From positions 434,001 to 498,000 of the forward strand of contig CAVZOJ010000002.1 of NCBI GenBank assembly GCA_963776845.1: 64,000 nucleotides of DNA, given 5' to 3'. Every line of letters starts with the position of its first letter. The stretch's first letter is position 1. This stretch comes from Roseitranquillus sp963776845 (lineage in GTDB: Bacteria > Pseudomonadota > Alphaproteobacteria > Rhodobacterales > Rhodobacteraceae). Below are positions 1 to 8,363 of this stretch, one piece after another. The notes below the pieces were generated by a model that worked only from the letters and a program-made list of their open reading frames with translations, did not search any database and had not been told where the DNA came from. The position numbers were made by a program, and so were the translations under genes.

Positions 1-477
1 CCGCACCTCGTAGGTTCTGAGGCCGGTCTCGACCAGCATGCAGCGATCGCGCGCCTCGTAGTAGTAGCCGCGGGCGTACCAGCCGACCGCCGTCGCCTCG
101 TCCCCGTCCGAGAGCAGCCAGGCGCCGCGCAGGTACTTCACCGCCCATGTCAGGTTGGTCTCGGCCTCGAGCAGCTCATTCGGCTGGCCGTCGAACCCCA
201 TGTTTCGCGCCGTGGCGGGCAGGATCTGCATCAGCCCATAGTACGGGCCGTTCCGGGCGCCGGGGCGATAGTCGCTCTCCCGCTGGATGACGCGGTGCAC
301 CAGCGACGGGGGCACCTGGTAGTGGTCGGCATACTTGTTGACGAGGACCCGCAGGTTCGTCGTCTCGCCGGGGTAGAGCGGCGCGCGCCGCGTCACCTCG
401 ACATCCGTCGCGGCACAGCCGGACACCATGAGAGCGAGCAGTCCGGCGACAAGCGCCTTGCGCGACAGAACCGACAT
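1..477 (-). CDS. Lytic transglycosylase lipoprotein (3' end outside window)
   Basis: Predicted murein lytic transglycosylase of the SLT fold, which cleaves the MurNAc-GlcNAc bond in peptidoglycan. The visible 159 residues start with a lipoprotein signal: a hydrophobic stretch ending in VSGC with the lipidated Cys near residue 21, so it should be anchored in a membrane facing the periplasm. The SLT core follows: the catalytic Glu (about residue 67) in QRESDYRPGA, then YYGLMQILPATA and the AVKYLRGAW helix. The gene reads off the left edge, so its C-terminus is not seen. The ATG at 477 sits directly before the signal peptide. Family assignment is confident; the physiological role (cell separation, recycling) is not shown. 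Confidence 0.88.
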   Translation of the reverse strand, partial: MSVLSRKALVAGLLALMVSGCAATDVEVTRRAPLYPGETTNLRVLVNKYADHYQVPPSLVHRVIQRESDYRPGARNGPYYGLMQILPATARNMGFDGQPNELLEAETNLTWAVKYLRGAWLLSDGDEATAVGWYARGYYYEARDRCMLVETGLRTYEVR

Positions 478-575
478 GCAACCTCCAGAGATGACTTCGC
501 GCGCGAACTTCAGGCCCAGGACCCGTGCCGTGACAAGAAGACCCGCGGCAGGCCGGCGGAAATCCGCCCGCGCCG

Positions 576-863
576 CTAGAGGATACCCACCGCCAGCTCG
601 ATCCAGACGAGGGCGACGATAAGCACGAGCCCACCCGCCAGCAGCGCCCGGCGCACCGCGCCGCCGCCTCGCAGCGCGTCGTAGAGGGCGCACGCGCCGC
701 CCAGCAGCAGCGCGGCAAGGGCGAAATCCCCCGGGCCCCAGGCAACGGCGTCCGTCATCGCCATCGCGACCAGCGGCAGAAGCAGCAAGAGCGCGACGAG
801 GCTCCATCGCACCTGACGCCACGATGGGCACAGTCCATCCCGCCCCGATGCTTCTCCGCTCAT
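576..863 (-). CDS. Small membrane protein, function unknown
   Basis: A 95-residue protein with about three hydrophobic segments (LVALLLLLPLVAMAM, FALAALLLGGACAL and LLAGGLVLIVALVWIELAV) separated by short charged loops. I recognise no family. The ATG at 863 gives the shortest form that keeps all membrane segments; the frame stays open upstream, but that extension is Arg/Pro-rich and looks like antisense shadow. It lies between the transglycosylase and the divergently placed thpR and is probably transcribed with the former. Confidence 0.5.
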   Translation of the reverse strand: MSGEASGRDGLCPSWRQVRWSLVALLLLLPLVAMAMTDAVAWGPGDFALAALLLGGACALYDALRGGGAVRRALLAGGLVLIVALVWIELAVGIL

Positions 864-960
864 CCGCCGCCTCCGTCTCGTCGCTCGATCATCGCAAGGG
901 TCGCGCACCCGCGCAATCGGCAGCCCTTGCGCCGCGCGGCACCCGCCGCTAGCCGCGGCC

Positions 961-1521
961 ATGGCCGGAACCATCCGCAGCTTCCTTGCCATCGCCCTGC
1001 CCGAGCCGGTCGCCGACGCCCTCGACGCCGCGGCCGAGGGGCTGCGCGCCGGCAATCCCGTCCCGGTCGAGAACATGCACCTGACCCTCGCCTTCCTCGG
1101 CGATGTCCGCGGCCCCGACCTCGACGAGCTCGACGACGCGCTACAGCGCCTGCGCGCGCCGCTGGTGCCGATTGCCTTCACCGAGTGGGGGATGTTCGGC
1201 GGCGGCGCACCGCGCTCGCTGCATGCCGCCGTCGCGCCCGACCCGGCCCTCCGCCATCTCCAGGCGAAGGTCGAGCAGGCGGCCCGCGGCGTCGGCCTCG
1301 ACCTCCCGCGCCGCCGCTTTCTGCCCCACGTCACGGTCGCGCGGTTCCGCGGCACCGCCGCCGACGCGCCGGAGGTGACGCGCTTCCTGTCCCGCCATCC
1401 GCTGCCGGCGATGCCGTCCTTCGAGGCGGAGGAGGTCGTCCTCTTCCGCTCGACCCTGACGCGGGACGGACCGGATTACGACGTGATGGAGACGTATCCG
1501 TTCGCCTTCCGTTCGAAATGA
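961..1521 (+). CDS. thpR: RNA 2',3'-cyclic phosphodiesterase (2H family)
   Basis: A 186-residue 2H phosphoesterase. Members hydrolyse 2',3'-cyclic phosphate ends of RNA; the family was first described as a 2'-5' RNA ligase. Both HxT signature motifs are visible: HLTLAFLG with His40/Thr42 and HVTVARF with His123/Thr125, at the usual spacing. Length is typical. The ATG at 961 begins a compact N-terminus (MAGTIRSFLAIALPEP) that matches family style. It converges with kdsA and is separated from it by a cluster of short GTAC-centred palindromes. Confidence 0.9.
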   Translation: MAGTIRSFLAIALPEPVADALDAAAEGLRAGNPVPVENMHLTLAFLGDVRGPDLDELDDALQRLRAPLVPIAFTEWGMFGGGAPRSLHAAVAPDPALRHLQAKVEQAARGVGLDLPRRRFLPHVTVARFRGTAADAPEVTRFLSRHPLPAMPSFEAEEVVLFRSTLTRDGPDYDVMETYPFAFRSK

Positions 1522-1533
1522 CGAAGGGTCTCC

Positions 1534-1610
1534 CGAAACGTACGTTTCGCCGTCGCTTCTGTACGAAAACGTACAAGAGCGGCTCGCCAGATGTACTTAA
1601 ACGTACGTTT
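1534..1610. repeat. Cluster of GTAC-centred palindromes
   Basis: Three sites in 77 bp between the convergent thpR and kdsA genes: a perfect 16-bp palindrome CGAAACGTACGTTTCG (1534-1549), GTACGAAAACGTAC (1561-1574), and GTACTTAAACGTACGTTT (1593-1610), which overlaps the kdsA stop codon. The second is identical to a sequence at 44304-44317 in front of a Phd-like antitoxin gene. A binding site for a dimeric regulator is the simplest reading; its role between two gene ends is unclear. Confidence 0.55.
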
Positions 1611-2421
1611 GGGCTGCCTGCTCGATCCTGCGAAGCTGCTTGAGCAGCGGCGCGAGGTCCTCGATCCTCAGCATGTTCGGCCCGTCCGACGGCGCGTTGT
1701 CGGGATCCTGATGGACCTCCAGGAACAGCGCCGCGACCCCCACCGCCACTGCCGCCCGCGCCAGCGGCGGCACGTAAGTCCTGTCACCACCTGACGAATT
1801 TCCTCGGCCTCCCGGCTGCTGGACGCTGTGCGTCGCGTCCATCACCACCGGCCAACCGGTCTCGGCCATCCGCGGAAGGGCGCGAAAGTCGTTGACCAAG
1901 GTATTGTAACCAAATGACGTTCCGCGCTCCGTCAGCAGGATCCTCTCATTCCCCGTCGAGGCGATCTTTTCGGCGACATTGTCCATGTCCCAGGGCGCAA
2001 GGAACTGCCCCTTCTTGACGTTGACCGCCGCCCCGGTCTCTCCGGCAGCGAGCAGCAAGTCTGTCTGACGGCAAAGAAATGCAGGAATTTGAAGGACATC
2101 GACGACTTCCGCCGCCTTGGCGCACTGGTCCCGCTCGTGGATGTCCGTGAGCAGCGGGCAGCCGAACCGCTCCTTCACGGCGGCGAGGATCTCAAGGCCG
2201 CGTTCCATGCCGGGTCCACGCAGGGTCTCGACCGACGACCGGTTCGCCTTGTCGAAGGACGACTTGTAAATCCATGGAATGTCGGCGGAACCTGCCGCTT
2301 CTCCGATCCGCTCCGCGATCATCAGGGCATGGTCCAGGGTCTCGATCTGGCACGGACCCGCGATGAGGACGAAGGGACGGTCGTTGGCGACCTCGATCTC
2401 GCCGATACGGACCGTCTTCAC
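1597..2421 (-). CDS. kdsA: 3-deoxy-8-phosphooctulonate (Kdo-8-P) synthase
   Basis: Condenses arabinose-5-phosphate with phosphoenolpyruvate to give Kdo-8-phosphate in lipopolysaccharide inner-core synthesis, in the cytosol. The 274-residue protein shows the family N-terminus (FVLIAGPCQIET), KSSFDKANRSS, and the barrel motifs GCPLLTDIHE, FLCRQTDLL and VMDATHSVQQPGG. Start is GTG at 2421, overlapping the kdsB stop as GTGA, so translation is probably coupled. The stop codon lies inside a GTAC palindrome, so the last residues (QTYV) are encoded by repeat sequence. Confidence 0.95.
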   Translation of the reverse strand: MKTVRIGEIEVANDRPFVLIAGPCQIETLDHALMIAERIGEAAGSADIPWIYKSSFDKANRSSVETLRGPGMERGLEILAAVKERFGCPLLTDIHERDQCAKAAEVVDVLQIPAFLCRQTDLLLAAGETGAAVNVKKGQFLAPWDMDNVAEKIASTGNERILLTERGTSFGYNTLVNDFRALPRMAETGWPVVMDATHSVQQPGGRGNSSGGDRTYVPPLARAAVAVGVAALFLEVHQDPDNAPSDGPNMLRIEDLAPLLKQLRRIEQAAQTYV

Positions 2422-3185
2422 AGCACCGCCTCGATCCGCTCGACATCCACTGGATCGTTCAACTCCCAGAAAACACGGCCTTTTGCCTCAACCTCGACGC
2501 AGAGGACACGCTCGCCATGCTCGATGAAGCGCAACTGCTCCAGCCCCTCCATCCGCTCGAGCTTGCCGAGCGGCCAGCCGGCATAGCGGTGCAGCGCCTC
2601 GGGCCGATAGGCGTAGAGGCCGACATGGTGGAACACGGGCGGGTCGCCAGCATGAGCCGCGGGCACGAAGGGTATGACTTCCTTGGAGAAATAGATCGCC
2701 GACATGTCGGGCCCAAAGACTGCCGTCGTCGCTCCGACGCGGCCCGCCATGCGGTCCTCCCGCAGCCGCGCATAGGTCTCGGCGTCGCAGCGCAGCACCG
2801 GCGTCGCGACGCCCGCGTCCGATGCCGCCAGCCCGTCGACCAGCGCGGTGACGAACCAGGGCGGCGTCAACGGCGCATCCCCTTGAACGTTCACGACAAT
2901 ATCGGGAGCGTCGAGTTGCGCCATCGCCTCGGCGCAGCGTTCCGTGCCGTTCCGGCAGTCGGGCGAGGTCATGAGCACCCGGCCGCCGAAGCCGCCCACG
3001 GCGCCGGCGATCCGGGCGTCGTCGGTCGCGACCCAGACCGCGTCAGGGCCGACGGCCTCCACCGCGCGCTCCCACGTGCGCTCCACCAGCAGCTTGACCC
3101 CGTCCTGCCCGCGGAGCGGATGCAGCGGCTTGCCCGGAAAGCGCTGCGAGGCGTAGCGGGCGGGGATGATGACGGCGACTTTCAC
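2418..3185 (-). CDS. kdsB: Kdo cytidylyltransferase (CMP-Kdo synthetase)
   Basis: Activates Kdo with CTP to CMP-Kdo, the donor for Kdo transferases. The 255-residue protein has the nucleotidyltransferase entry motif IIPARYASQRFPGKPL near the N-terminus, the NGTERCAEA segment, NVQGDAPLTPP (most relatives have QGDEP, so the Glu is Ala here), and the C-terminal ELNDPVDVERIE. It begins with GTG at 3185, overlapping the kdsD stop (GTGA), and ends overlapping the kdsA start in the same way. The gene order kdsD-kdsB-kdsA covers three consecutive steps of one pathway. Confidence 0.93.
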   Translation of the reverse strand: MKVAVIIPARYASQRFPGKPLHPLRGQDGVKLLVERTWERAVEAVGPDAVWVATDDARIAGAVGGFGGRVLMTSPDCRNGTERCAEAMAQLDAPDIVVNVQGDAPLTPPWFVTALVDGLAASDAGVATPVLRCDAETYARLREDRMAGRVGATTAVFGPDMSAIYFSKEVIPFVPAAHAGDPPVFHHVGLYAYRPEALHRYAGWPLGKLERMEGLEQLRFIEHGERVLCVEVEAKGRVFWELNDPVDVERIEAVL

Positions 3186-4144
3186 AGCATTCTCAAGCAG
3201 TCGTGGATATGGACGAGGCCCGCGAGCCGCCCCGCGTCCTCCACCACGAGGGACGTGATGGAGCGCGCGTTCATCAGCTCCACGGCCTCGAAGACCAGCA
3301 TGTCCGGCGGAACGGTCACGGGCCGGGCGGTCGCAACATCGCCCGCACGCAGGCCCCATAGACGGTCGAGATGGCGACGCAGATCGCCCTCGGTGATGAT
3401 CCCGCCGATCTCTCCGTCGGTGGAGACGATGGCCACGCCCAGCGACTTGCGCGTCATCTCGAACACCACCTCGTTCATCGGCGCGTCGGGTCCGATCACC
3501 GGCAGGCCCTCTCCGACGTGCATGACCGTCGAGACGCGCGCCAGCCGGGCGCCCAGCTTGCCGCCCGGGTGATACCTGCGGAAGTCGTCCGGCATGGTGC
3601 CCAAAAGGCGAGTAAGCCCCACCGCGAGCGCATCGCCGATCGCCATCTGCAGCGTCGTGCTGGTCGTCGGCGCAAGACCGATCAGGCAAACCTCCTGCAC
3701 CGCGCCGTAGGCGATCGTCACCCGCGCGCGCCGGCCCAGCGTGCTGTCGGCAGGGCCCGTGATCGCGACGGTCGGGATGTCGTGCGCCTCGCAGAAGAAC
3801 ATCAGGTCCGACAGTTCCGGCGTCTCGCCGGAATTCGACAGGACCAGCGCCACCGTATCGCGCGCCACGAGCCCGAGGTCGCCGTGACTGGCCTCGGCGG
3901 CGTGGAGGAACAGGGCCGGCCGGCCGATGGACGAGAAGGTTGAGGCGATCTTGCGCGCCACATGGCCGGACTTTCCGACGCCGGCGACGATGATCGGCGC
4001 CGTCGCCGCGCCGAGCAGCCGCACAGCCTCCGCGACCTCGTCGCCCAGGCCGTCGGCGAACCGCGTCAGCGCATCCGCCTCGCCGCGCACGGCATGGCGG
4101 CAGAGCTCCACGAGGTCGCGCGTGTCGGGAAGCTGGTCCTTCAT
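3182..4144 (-). CDS. kdsD: D-arabinose-5-phosphate isomerase (KdsD/KpsF)
   Basis: Makes arabinose-5-phosphate from ribulose-5-phosphate, the first step of Kdo synthesis. 320 residues: an SIS sugar-isomerase domain (about 30-170; AGVGKSGHVARKIASTF, HAAEASHGDLG, LSNSGETPEL) followed by a CBS pair (about 200-320). The ATG at 4144 is chosen because GGGAG lies just upstream (before GAC-ATG); longer forms would add a Pro/Gly-rich extension. It is the first gene of the kdsD-kdsB-kdsA operon, with a 168-nt gap to the divergent ppk2. Confidence 0.93.
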   Translation of the reverse strand: MKDQLPDTRDLVELCRHAVRGEADALTRFADGLGDEVAEAVRLLGAATAPIIVAGVGKSGHVARKIASTFSSIGRPALFLHAAEASHGDLGLVARDTVALVLSNSGETPELSDLMFFCEAHDIPTVAITGPADSTLGRRARVTIAYGAVQEVCLIGLAPTTSTTLQMAIGDALAVGLTRLLGTMPDDFRRYHPGGKLGARLARVSTVMHVGEGLPVIGPDAPMNEVVFEMTRKSLGVAIVSTDGEIGGIITEGDLRRHLDRLWGLRAGDVATARPVTVPPDMLVFEAVELMNARSITSLVVEDAGRLAGLVHIHDCLRML

Positions 4145-4314
4145 GTCTCCCTTCCGGGTGCCGCCGGGCGCAGCGGGCAAGCCCGTGTCTAAAGACCGCA
4201 GCGTGGCTCAGCAAGCCGGCCCCACGGGTGCATCGTCTTTCGCCTCTTCCTTTGTGGGCCGCACAAGGTGTTACACTCGCATCGTCTACCGGCCTCAGCA
4301 CGCATGGAGGATCG

Positions 4315-5226
4315 ATGACGAACGAGGACGAAGCGCAGGACTGGCTCGACGCGGAGCTGAAGGGGGAACTCGACGAGGACTATGAGCTGGAGCTCGAGGA
4401 TGCCGTCCTGTCGATGAAGATCCGCGAGATCTACCGCCGATCGCATGGCCCCTCGATGCCGCGTCCGGTCTATTTCCAGGAGCTGCTGCGGCTGCAGGCC
4501 GAGCTGATCCGCCTGCAGGACTGGGTGCAGTATCACCGCGAGAAGGTCGTGGTGATCTTCGAGGGGCGCGACTCCGCCGGCAAGGGCGGGGTCATCAAGC
4601 GCATCACCCAGCGGCTCAACCCGCGGATCGTGCGCACCGTCGCGCTGCCGGCACCGTCCGACCGCGAGAAGACGCAGTGGTACTTTCAGCGCTACGTGCC
4701 GCACCTGCCGGCGGGTGGCGAGATCGTGCTCTTCGACCGATCCTGGTACAACCGGGCGGGCGTCGAGCGGGTGATGGGCTTTGCCGACGACGACCACGTC
4801 GAGCGGTTCTTCGAGGACGTGCCCGAGTTCGAGCGGATGCTGGTCCGCTCGGGCATCCGGCTGGTGAAGTACTGGTTCTCGATCACCGACGAGGAGCAGC
4901 AGATGCGGTTCCTGATCCGCATCCACGATCCGCTCAAGCAGTGGAAGCTGTCGCCCATGGACCTGCAGAGCCGCGTCAAGTGGGAGCAGTACACCAAGGC
5001 CAAGGAGGAGATGCTGGCGCGCACCAACATCCCCGAGGCGCCGTGGTACATCGTGCCGGGCAACGACAAGAAGCGCGCGCGGCTGAACTGCATGGCGCAC
5101 CTGCTGAGCCTCGTCCCCTACGAGGACGTGCCGCAGGAGGACGTCCACCTGCCGGACCGGGTCTTCAACCCCGACTACGAGCGCGCGGTGCTGCCGCCCG
5201 AGCTCTACGTCCCGTCGAAGTACTAG
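4315..5226 (+). CDS. ppk2: Polyphosphate kinase 2
   Basis: PPK2-family phosphotransferase that moves phosphate between polyphosphate and nucleotides. 303 residues, one PPK2 domain: Walker A at about 83-92 (EGRDSAGKGG), the lid motif FDRSWYNRAGVERVMG, and the family C-terminus (SPMDLQSR, YTKAKEEML). An acidic stretch precedes the domain (residues 4-30). Start ATG 4315 follows GGAGG by 6 nt, so the longer in-frame form from 4228 is rejected. Single-domain architecture suggests nucleoside diphosphate/polyphosphate exchange; the preferred nucleotide cannot be told from sequence alone. Confidence 0.92.
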   Translation: MTNEDEAQDWLDAELKGELDEDYELELEDAVLSMKIREIYRRSHGPSMPRPVYFQELLRLQAELIRLQDWVQYHREKVVVIFEGRDSAGKGGVIKRITQRLNPRIVRTVALPAPSDREKTQWYFQRYVPHLPAGGEIVLFDRSWYNRAGVERVMGFADDDHVERFFEDVPEFERMLVRSGIRLVKYWFSITDEEQQMRFLIRIHDPLKQWKLSPMDLQSRVKWEQYTKAKEEMLARTNIPEAPWYIVPGNDKKRARLNCMAHLLSLVPYEDVPQEDVHLPDRVFNPDYERAVLPPELYVPSKY

Positions 5227-5317
5227 CGCGGCGTATCGACGAGGCCGCCGCTGAGGGCGCCGTTCGCGGCGGCAGCGGCATCGGCGCGACCGACGGCCCC
5301 CCTCACTTTGATCGCCG

Positions 5318-6571
5318 CTACCGTGCGCCGCCCGCCAGTCGTCGGGCCTCGGGGAGCGACCTCAGCCGCAGCATCGCCGCGGCGCCTACCACCGGCCCCG
5401 GCAGCAGAAGCAGGAACGCCCACTGCCAGCCCCCGATCGCTCCGGCGAAGACGGGGAGGGCCCAGATCGCGCCGACCGTCAGCGCGAAGCCGATGCCGAG
5501 TTGCAGCGCCACGGCCGTTCCGACGAAGCGCTGGTCGGCGAGCTCGGTCACGGCGGCCGAGAACTGAGCGCTGTCGCCGATCACGCTGATCCCCCAGAGC
5601 AGGGCGATCGTCGCCAACACCCAGCCGGGGCCGTCGAAGGCAAATCCGATCAGCAGCGCGCAGGCGCCCGAGACCGCCATCATCCCCGCCGTGGTCAGGC
5701 ACCGTCCGATCCGGTCGGACAGGATCCCGCCGAGGATGCAGCCGGCCACGCCGGACGCAACGACCACGAAGCTGAACATCGAGGCGGAGCCGAAGGGAAA
5801 CGGGACCAGTCCCGCCTCGGCCGCCGTCGCGAACGCGAGGATCCAGGCCCACATACCGTAGAGCTCCCACATGTGGCCGAAGTAGCCGAGGTTCGCCAGG
5901 AAGAGCGGCTGGGAGCGAAATACGGCCAGCGCCTGGCGCGGGTTGAAGGTCGCCCGGCCGAAGCCGAACGGCCCCTCGCGGACGGCGAAGGCGAGCAGGA
6001 CGGCTGCGAGCAGGGTGATGGCACTGGTGATGACGACGACGCCGCGCCAGTCGACACTGCCGGTCAGCGCGCGAAAGAGGTGCGGCATCGACGAGCCGAG
6101 GGTCAGCGCCGCGATCAGGAAGCCGAGGGCGAGCCCCCGCCCCCGCACGAACCAGGTCGACATCAGCTTCAACGCCGCGGGGTAGACGCCGGCGATCGCG
6201 AGCCCGGTCACGAGCCGCGCCGCGATCGCGAGACCGAGACCCGGTTCCAGCAGCAGTGTGGTGTTCGCGACGGCGGCGATCAGGCTCGACGCCGCCATCA
6301 GCCGGCTCATGCTGACGATATCGGGAAGGTTCACCACCGACGAGGCGACGGCGCCGGTGACGAAGCCGATCTGCACCGCGTTCGTCAGCCAGGCGGCCGC
6401 CGCCGGCGTGATCTGCCACTCCACGATCAGCTCCGGGACGATGGCCGTGGCCGAGAACCAGGTCGACAGCGGCCCGACCACGCCGACGCAGATGAGGGCG
6501 AGGGCGAGCCAGCGCCCTTCGGCGTGCTCGGGCCCGCTTACCTCGCCGATTGCGTCATCTTTCTCGGCCAT
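5318..6571 (-). CDS. MFS transporter
   Basis: A 417-residue inner-membrane permease with about 12 hydrophobic segments. Major-facilitator signs include STWFSATAIVPELI in the first helices, the loop STWFVRGRGLALG and the second-half loop SDRIGRC. No substrate can be assigned. The start at 6571 precedes MAEKDDAIGEV, the natural short cytosolic N-terminus. It is divergent from the nitrile hydratase genes (115-nt gap), so uptake of a related amide or acid is possible but is only inference from position. Confidence 0.85.
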   Translation of the reverse strand: MAEKDDAIGEVSGPEHAEGRWLALALICVGVVGPLSTWFSATAIVPELIVEWQITPAAAAWLTNAVQIGFVTGAVASSVVNLPDIVSMSRLMAASSLIAAVANTTLLLEPGLGLAIAARLVTGLAIAGVYPAALKLMSTWFVRGRGLALGFLIAALTLGSSMPHLFRALTGSVDWRGVVVITSAITLLAAVLLAFAVREGPFGFGRATFNPRQALAVFRSQPLFLANLGYFGHMWELYGMWAWILAFATAAEAGLVPFPFGSASMFSFVVVASGVAGCILGGILSDRIGRCLTTAGMMAVSGACALLIGFAFDGPGWVLATIALLWGISVIGDSAQFSAAVTELADQRFVGTAVALQLGIGFALTVGAIWALPVFAGAIGGWQWAFLLLLPGPVVGAAAMLRLRSLPEARRLAGGAR

Positions 6572-6685
6572 GCGTGGTAATCCGTGCAGAACCTGGAGGA
6601 CGAATATCAGCCGGCAAATCGCGCCGCTGTCCAGAACCGCACCTAACGCATGGACACGGAGAGGCGGCGCTGGCACGCTCGATCC

Positions 6686-7294
6686 ATGCCGCACGACGAC
6701 CACCCTCATTCCCTGCTGCCGTCCGAGCCCGCCCTGCGGGTGCGGGCGCTTGAGACGATCCTGGTCGAGAAGGGGCTCGTCGATCCGGCAACGATCGATG
6801 CCATCATCGATGCCTATGCCCACCGGATCGGCCCGCAGAACGGCGCGCAGGTGGTGGCGCGGGCGTGGAGCGAGCCTGGCTTCCTCGACGCGCTTCGCAA
6901 CGACGCTTCCGCCGCCGTGGCGGCGATGGGCTTCGGCGGCCGGCAGGGCGAGCACATCGCCGTCGTGGAGAACACGCCAGAGGTCCACAACGTCGTCGTC
7001 TGCACGCTCTGCAGCTGCTATCCGTGGCCGCTGCTGGGTATCCCGCCCGCCTGGTACAAGTCCGACGCCTACCGCGCCCGGGTCGTGCGGGAGCCGCGAC
7101 GCGTTCTCGCGGAGTTCGGGCTCGATCTGCCGGAGGGGCAGGCGGTGCGTGTCTGGGACAGCACGGCCGAGCAGCGCTATCTGGTTCTGCCGATGCGGCC
7201 GCCCGAGACCGAGGGATTGGGAGAGCAGGCGCTTGCCGCATGGGTCACCCGCGATTCGATGATCGGCACGGGCTTGCCGCGGCGACCGCAATGA
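6686..7294 (+). CDS. Nitrile hydratase alpha subunit (cobalt type)
   Basis: Metal-binding subunit of nitrile hydratase, which hydrates nitriles to amides. 202 residues. The metal site VCTLCSCYPW is present, with Cys106, Cys109, Ser110 and Cys111 (ligand Cys residues, two of them normally oxidised). Thr in CTLC is the mark of the Co(III) type; iron enzymes have CSLC. The start is set at 6686 (MPHDDHPHS); an in-frame ATG at 6650 would add 12 residues and neither has a strong ribosome site. The stop overlaps the beta-subunit start (ATGA). Three translationally coupled genes follow. Confidence 0.93.
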   Translation: MPHDDHPHSLLPSEPALRVRALETILVEKGLVDPATIDAIIDAYAHRIGPQNGAQVVARAWSEPGFLDALRNDASAAVAAMGFGGRQGEHIAVVENTPEVHNVVVCTLCSCYPWPLLGIPPAWYKSDAYRARVVREPRRVLAEFGLDLPEGQAVRVWDSTAEQRYLVLPMRPPETEGLGEQALAAWVTRDSMIGTGLPRRPQ

Positions 7295-7953
7295 CCCGGA
7301 TCCACGACATGGGCGGTCGCTGGGGCGATGGGCCGATCGACACGCACGATCACGGCATGTTCGCCGAGGAGGAGTGGCATGCCCGCGCGATGGGCCTGAC
7401 ACTCGCCGCCGGTGCGATGGGCCGCTGGAGCATCGATGCCTCGCGCCACGCGCGGGAGGCATTGGCGCCGAAGGACTACACCCGCTTTTCCTACTACGAG
7501 AGGTGGCTGGCGGGGCTGGCAGACATCCTCGTCAAGTCCGCCACCGTCAGCCGAGAGGAGCTTGCCGGCAGCGAAGTGGAGGCGGCGGAGGGATCGCCGA
7601 TGCGCCCGGGTGAGGTTCCGGGTGTCATCGCGCGCGGGAGTCCGGTCCAGAGGGAGGGGCCTGCACCCGCCTACGCCGTGGGTGACAGTGTGATGACGCG
7701 CAATCCGGCGCGAAACGTGCTGGTTCCTGGGGGTCATACGCGCCTGCCGTCCTACGCGGCCGGCCATCGCGGCAGGGTGGCGGCCTTTCGCGGCTGCCAC
7801 GTCTTCGCCGACAGCAACGCGCACGGGCTGGGAGAGGCGCCTGAGCCGCTCTACACCGTCGCCTTCTCCGCCGCGGATCTCTGGGGTGAGGCGGAGGCGA
7901 CTGGCGACGAAGTGATGGTGGATCTGTGGGAAAGCTACCTGAGCCCGGGATGA
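7291..7953 (+). CDS. Nitrile hydratase beta subunit
   Basis: Partner of the alpha subunit in the heterotetrameric enzyme. 220 residues; typical N-terminus MTRIHDMGGRWGDGPI, helix core with YYERWLAGLADIL, and the C-terminal SH3-like domain (YAVGDSVMTRN, TRLPSYAAGHRG, PLYTVAFSAADLWG). ATG at 7291 overlaps the alpha stop, and its stop overlaps the next start (ATGA), so the three genes form one unit. Confidence 0.93.
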   Translation: MTRIHDMGGRWGDGPIDTHDHGMFAEEEWHARAMGLTLAAGAMGRWSIDASRHAREALAPKDYTRFSYYERWLAGLADILVKSATVSREELAGSEVEAAEGSPMRPGEVPGVIARGSPVQREGPAPAYAVGDSVMTRNPARNVLVPGGHTRLPSYAAGHRGRVAAFRGCHVFADSNAHGLGEAPEPLYTVAFSAADLWGEAEATGDEVMVDLWESYLSPG

Positions 7954-8306
7954 CGCCCGAGCGGTTCGAGGCTCCTTGGCACGCGCAGGTCTTCGCGCTG
8001 ACCGTCGCGTTGAACGACGCCGGCCTTCTGTCGTGGCCGGACTGGACCGAGGCGCTCGGCGCGGCGCTGGCGCGGCGCGGGACGAAAGGTGACGCCGATT
8101 ACTACTGTGCCTGGCTCGATGCGCTCGAAACCGTGCTCGAGGAGCGTGATGTCGCGGCACCGGACCTGCGGGAGTCGGTCCGCGCAGCATGGGAAGCGGC
8201 CTATCTCTCGACGCCCCACGGACGACCGGTGCGGCTTGCCTCCGAAGGCGAACCGGCCGGCGCGGTCCTTGTCCGCGCCCTTGGCGAAGACGGCGGCGGG
8301 CATTAG
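7950..8306 (+). CDS. Nitrile hydratase accessory/activator protein (P14K-like)
   Basis: A 118-residue protein resembling the N-terminal part of the beta subunit (APWHAQVFALTVALNDAGLLSW, DYYCAWLDALE). In cobalt nitrile hydratases this homologue acts as a self-subunit-swapping chaperone that delivers cobalt to alpha. The ATGA overlap with the beta gene fixes the start. Role is from family knowledge; no cobalt transporter is seen beside it. Confidence 0.85.
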   Translation: MTPERFEAPWHAQVFALTVALNDAGLLSWPDWTEALGAALARRGTKGDADYYCAWLDALETVLEERDVAAPDLRESVRAAWEAAYLSTPHGRPVRLASEGEPAGAVLVRALGEDGGGH

Positions 8307-8320
8307 GGGCGCACCCGGAG

Positions 8321-8337
8321 CGACCGCTTCGCGGTCG
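8321..8337. terminator. Short hairpin after nitrile hydratase genes
   Basis: CGACCGC-TTC-GCGGTCG forms a 7-bp stem with a 3-nt loop between the accessory gene and the methyltransferase. No T tract follows, so terminator function is weakly supported. Confidence 0.3.
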
Positions 8338-8363
8338 TCGCGAATGGCAGAGGCGAACGGGCG

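Noticed and set aside
2418..4301. A 627-residue fused KdsD-KdsB frame
   Set aside because: The first part is out of frame with KdsD; the two genes are separate and overlap by GTGA.
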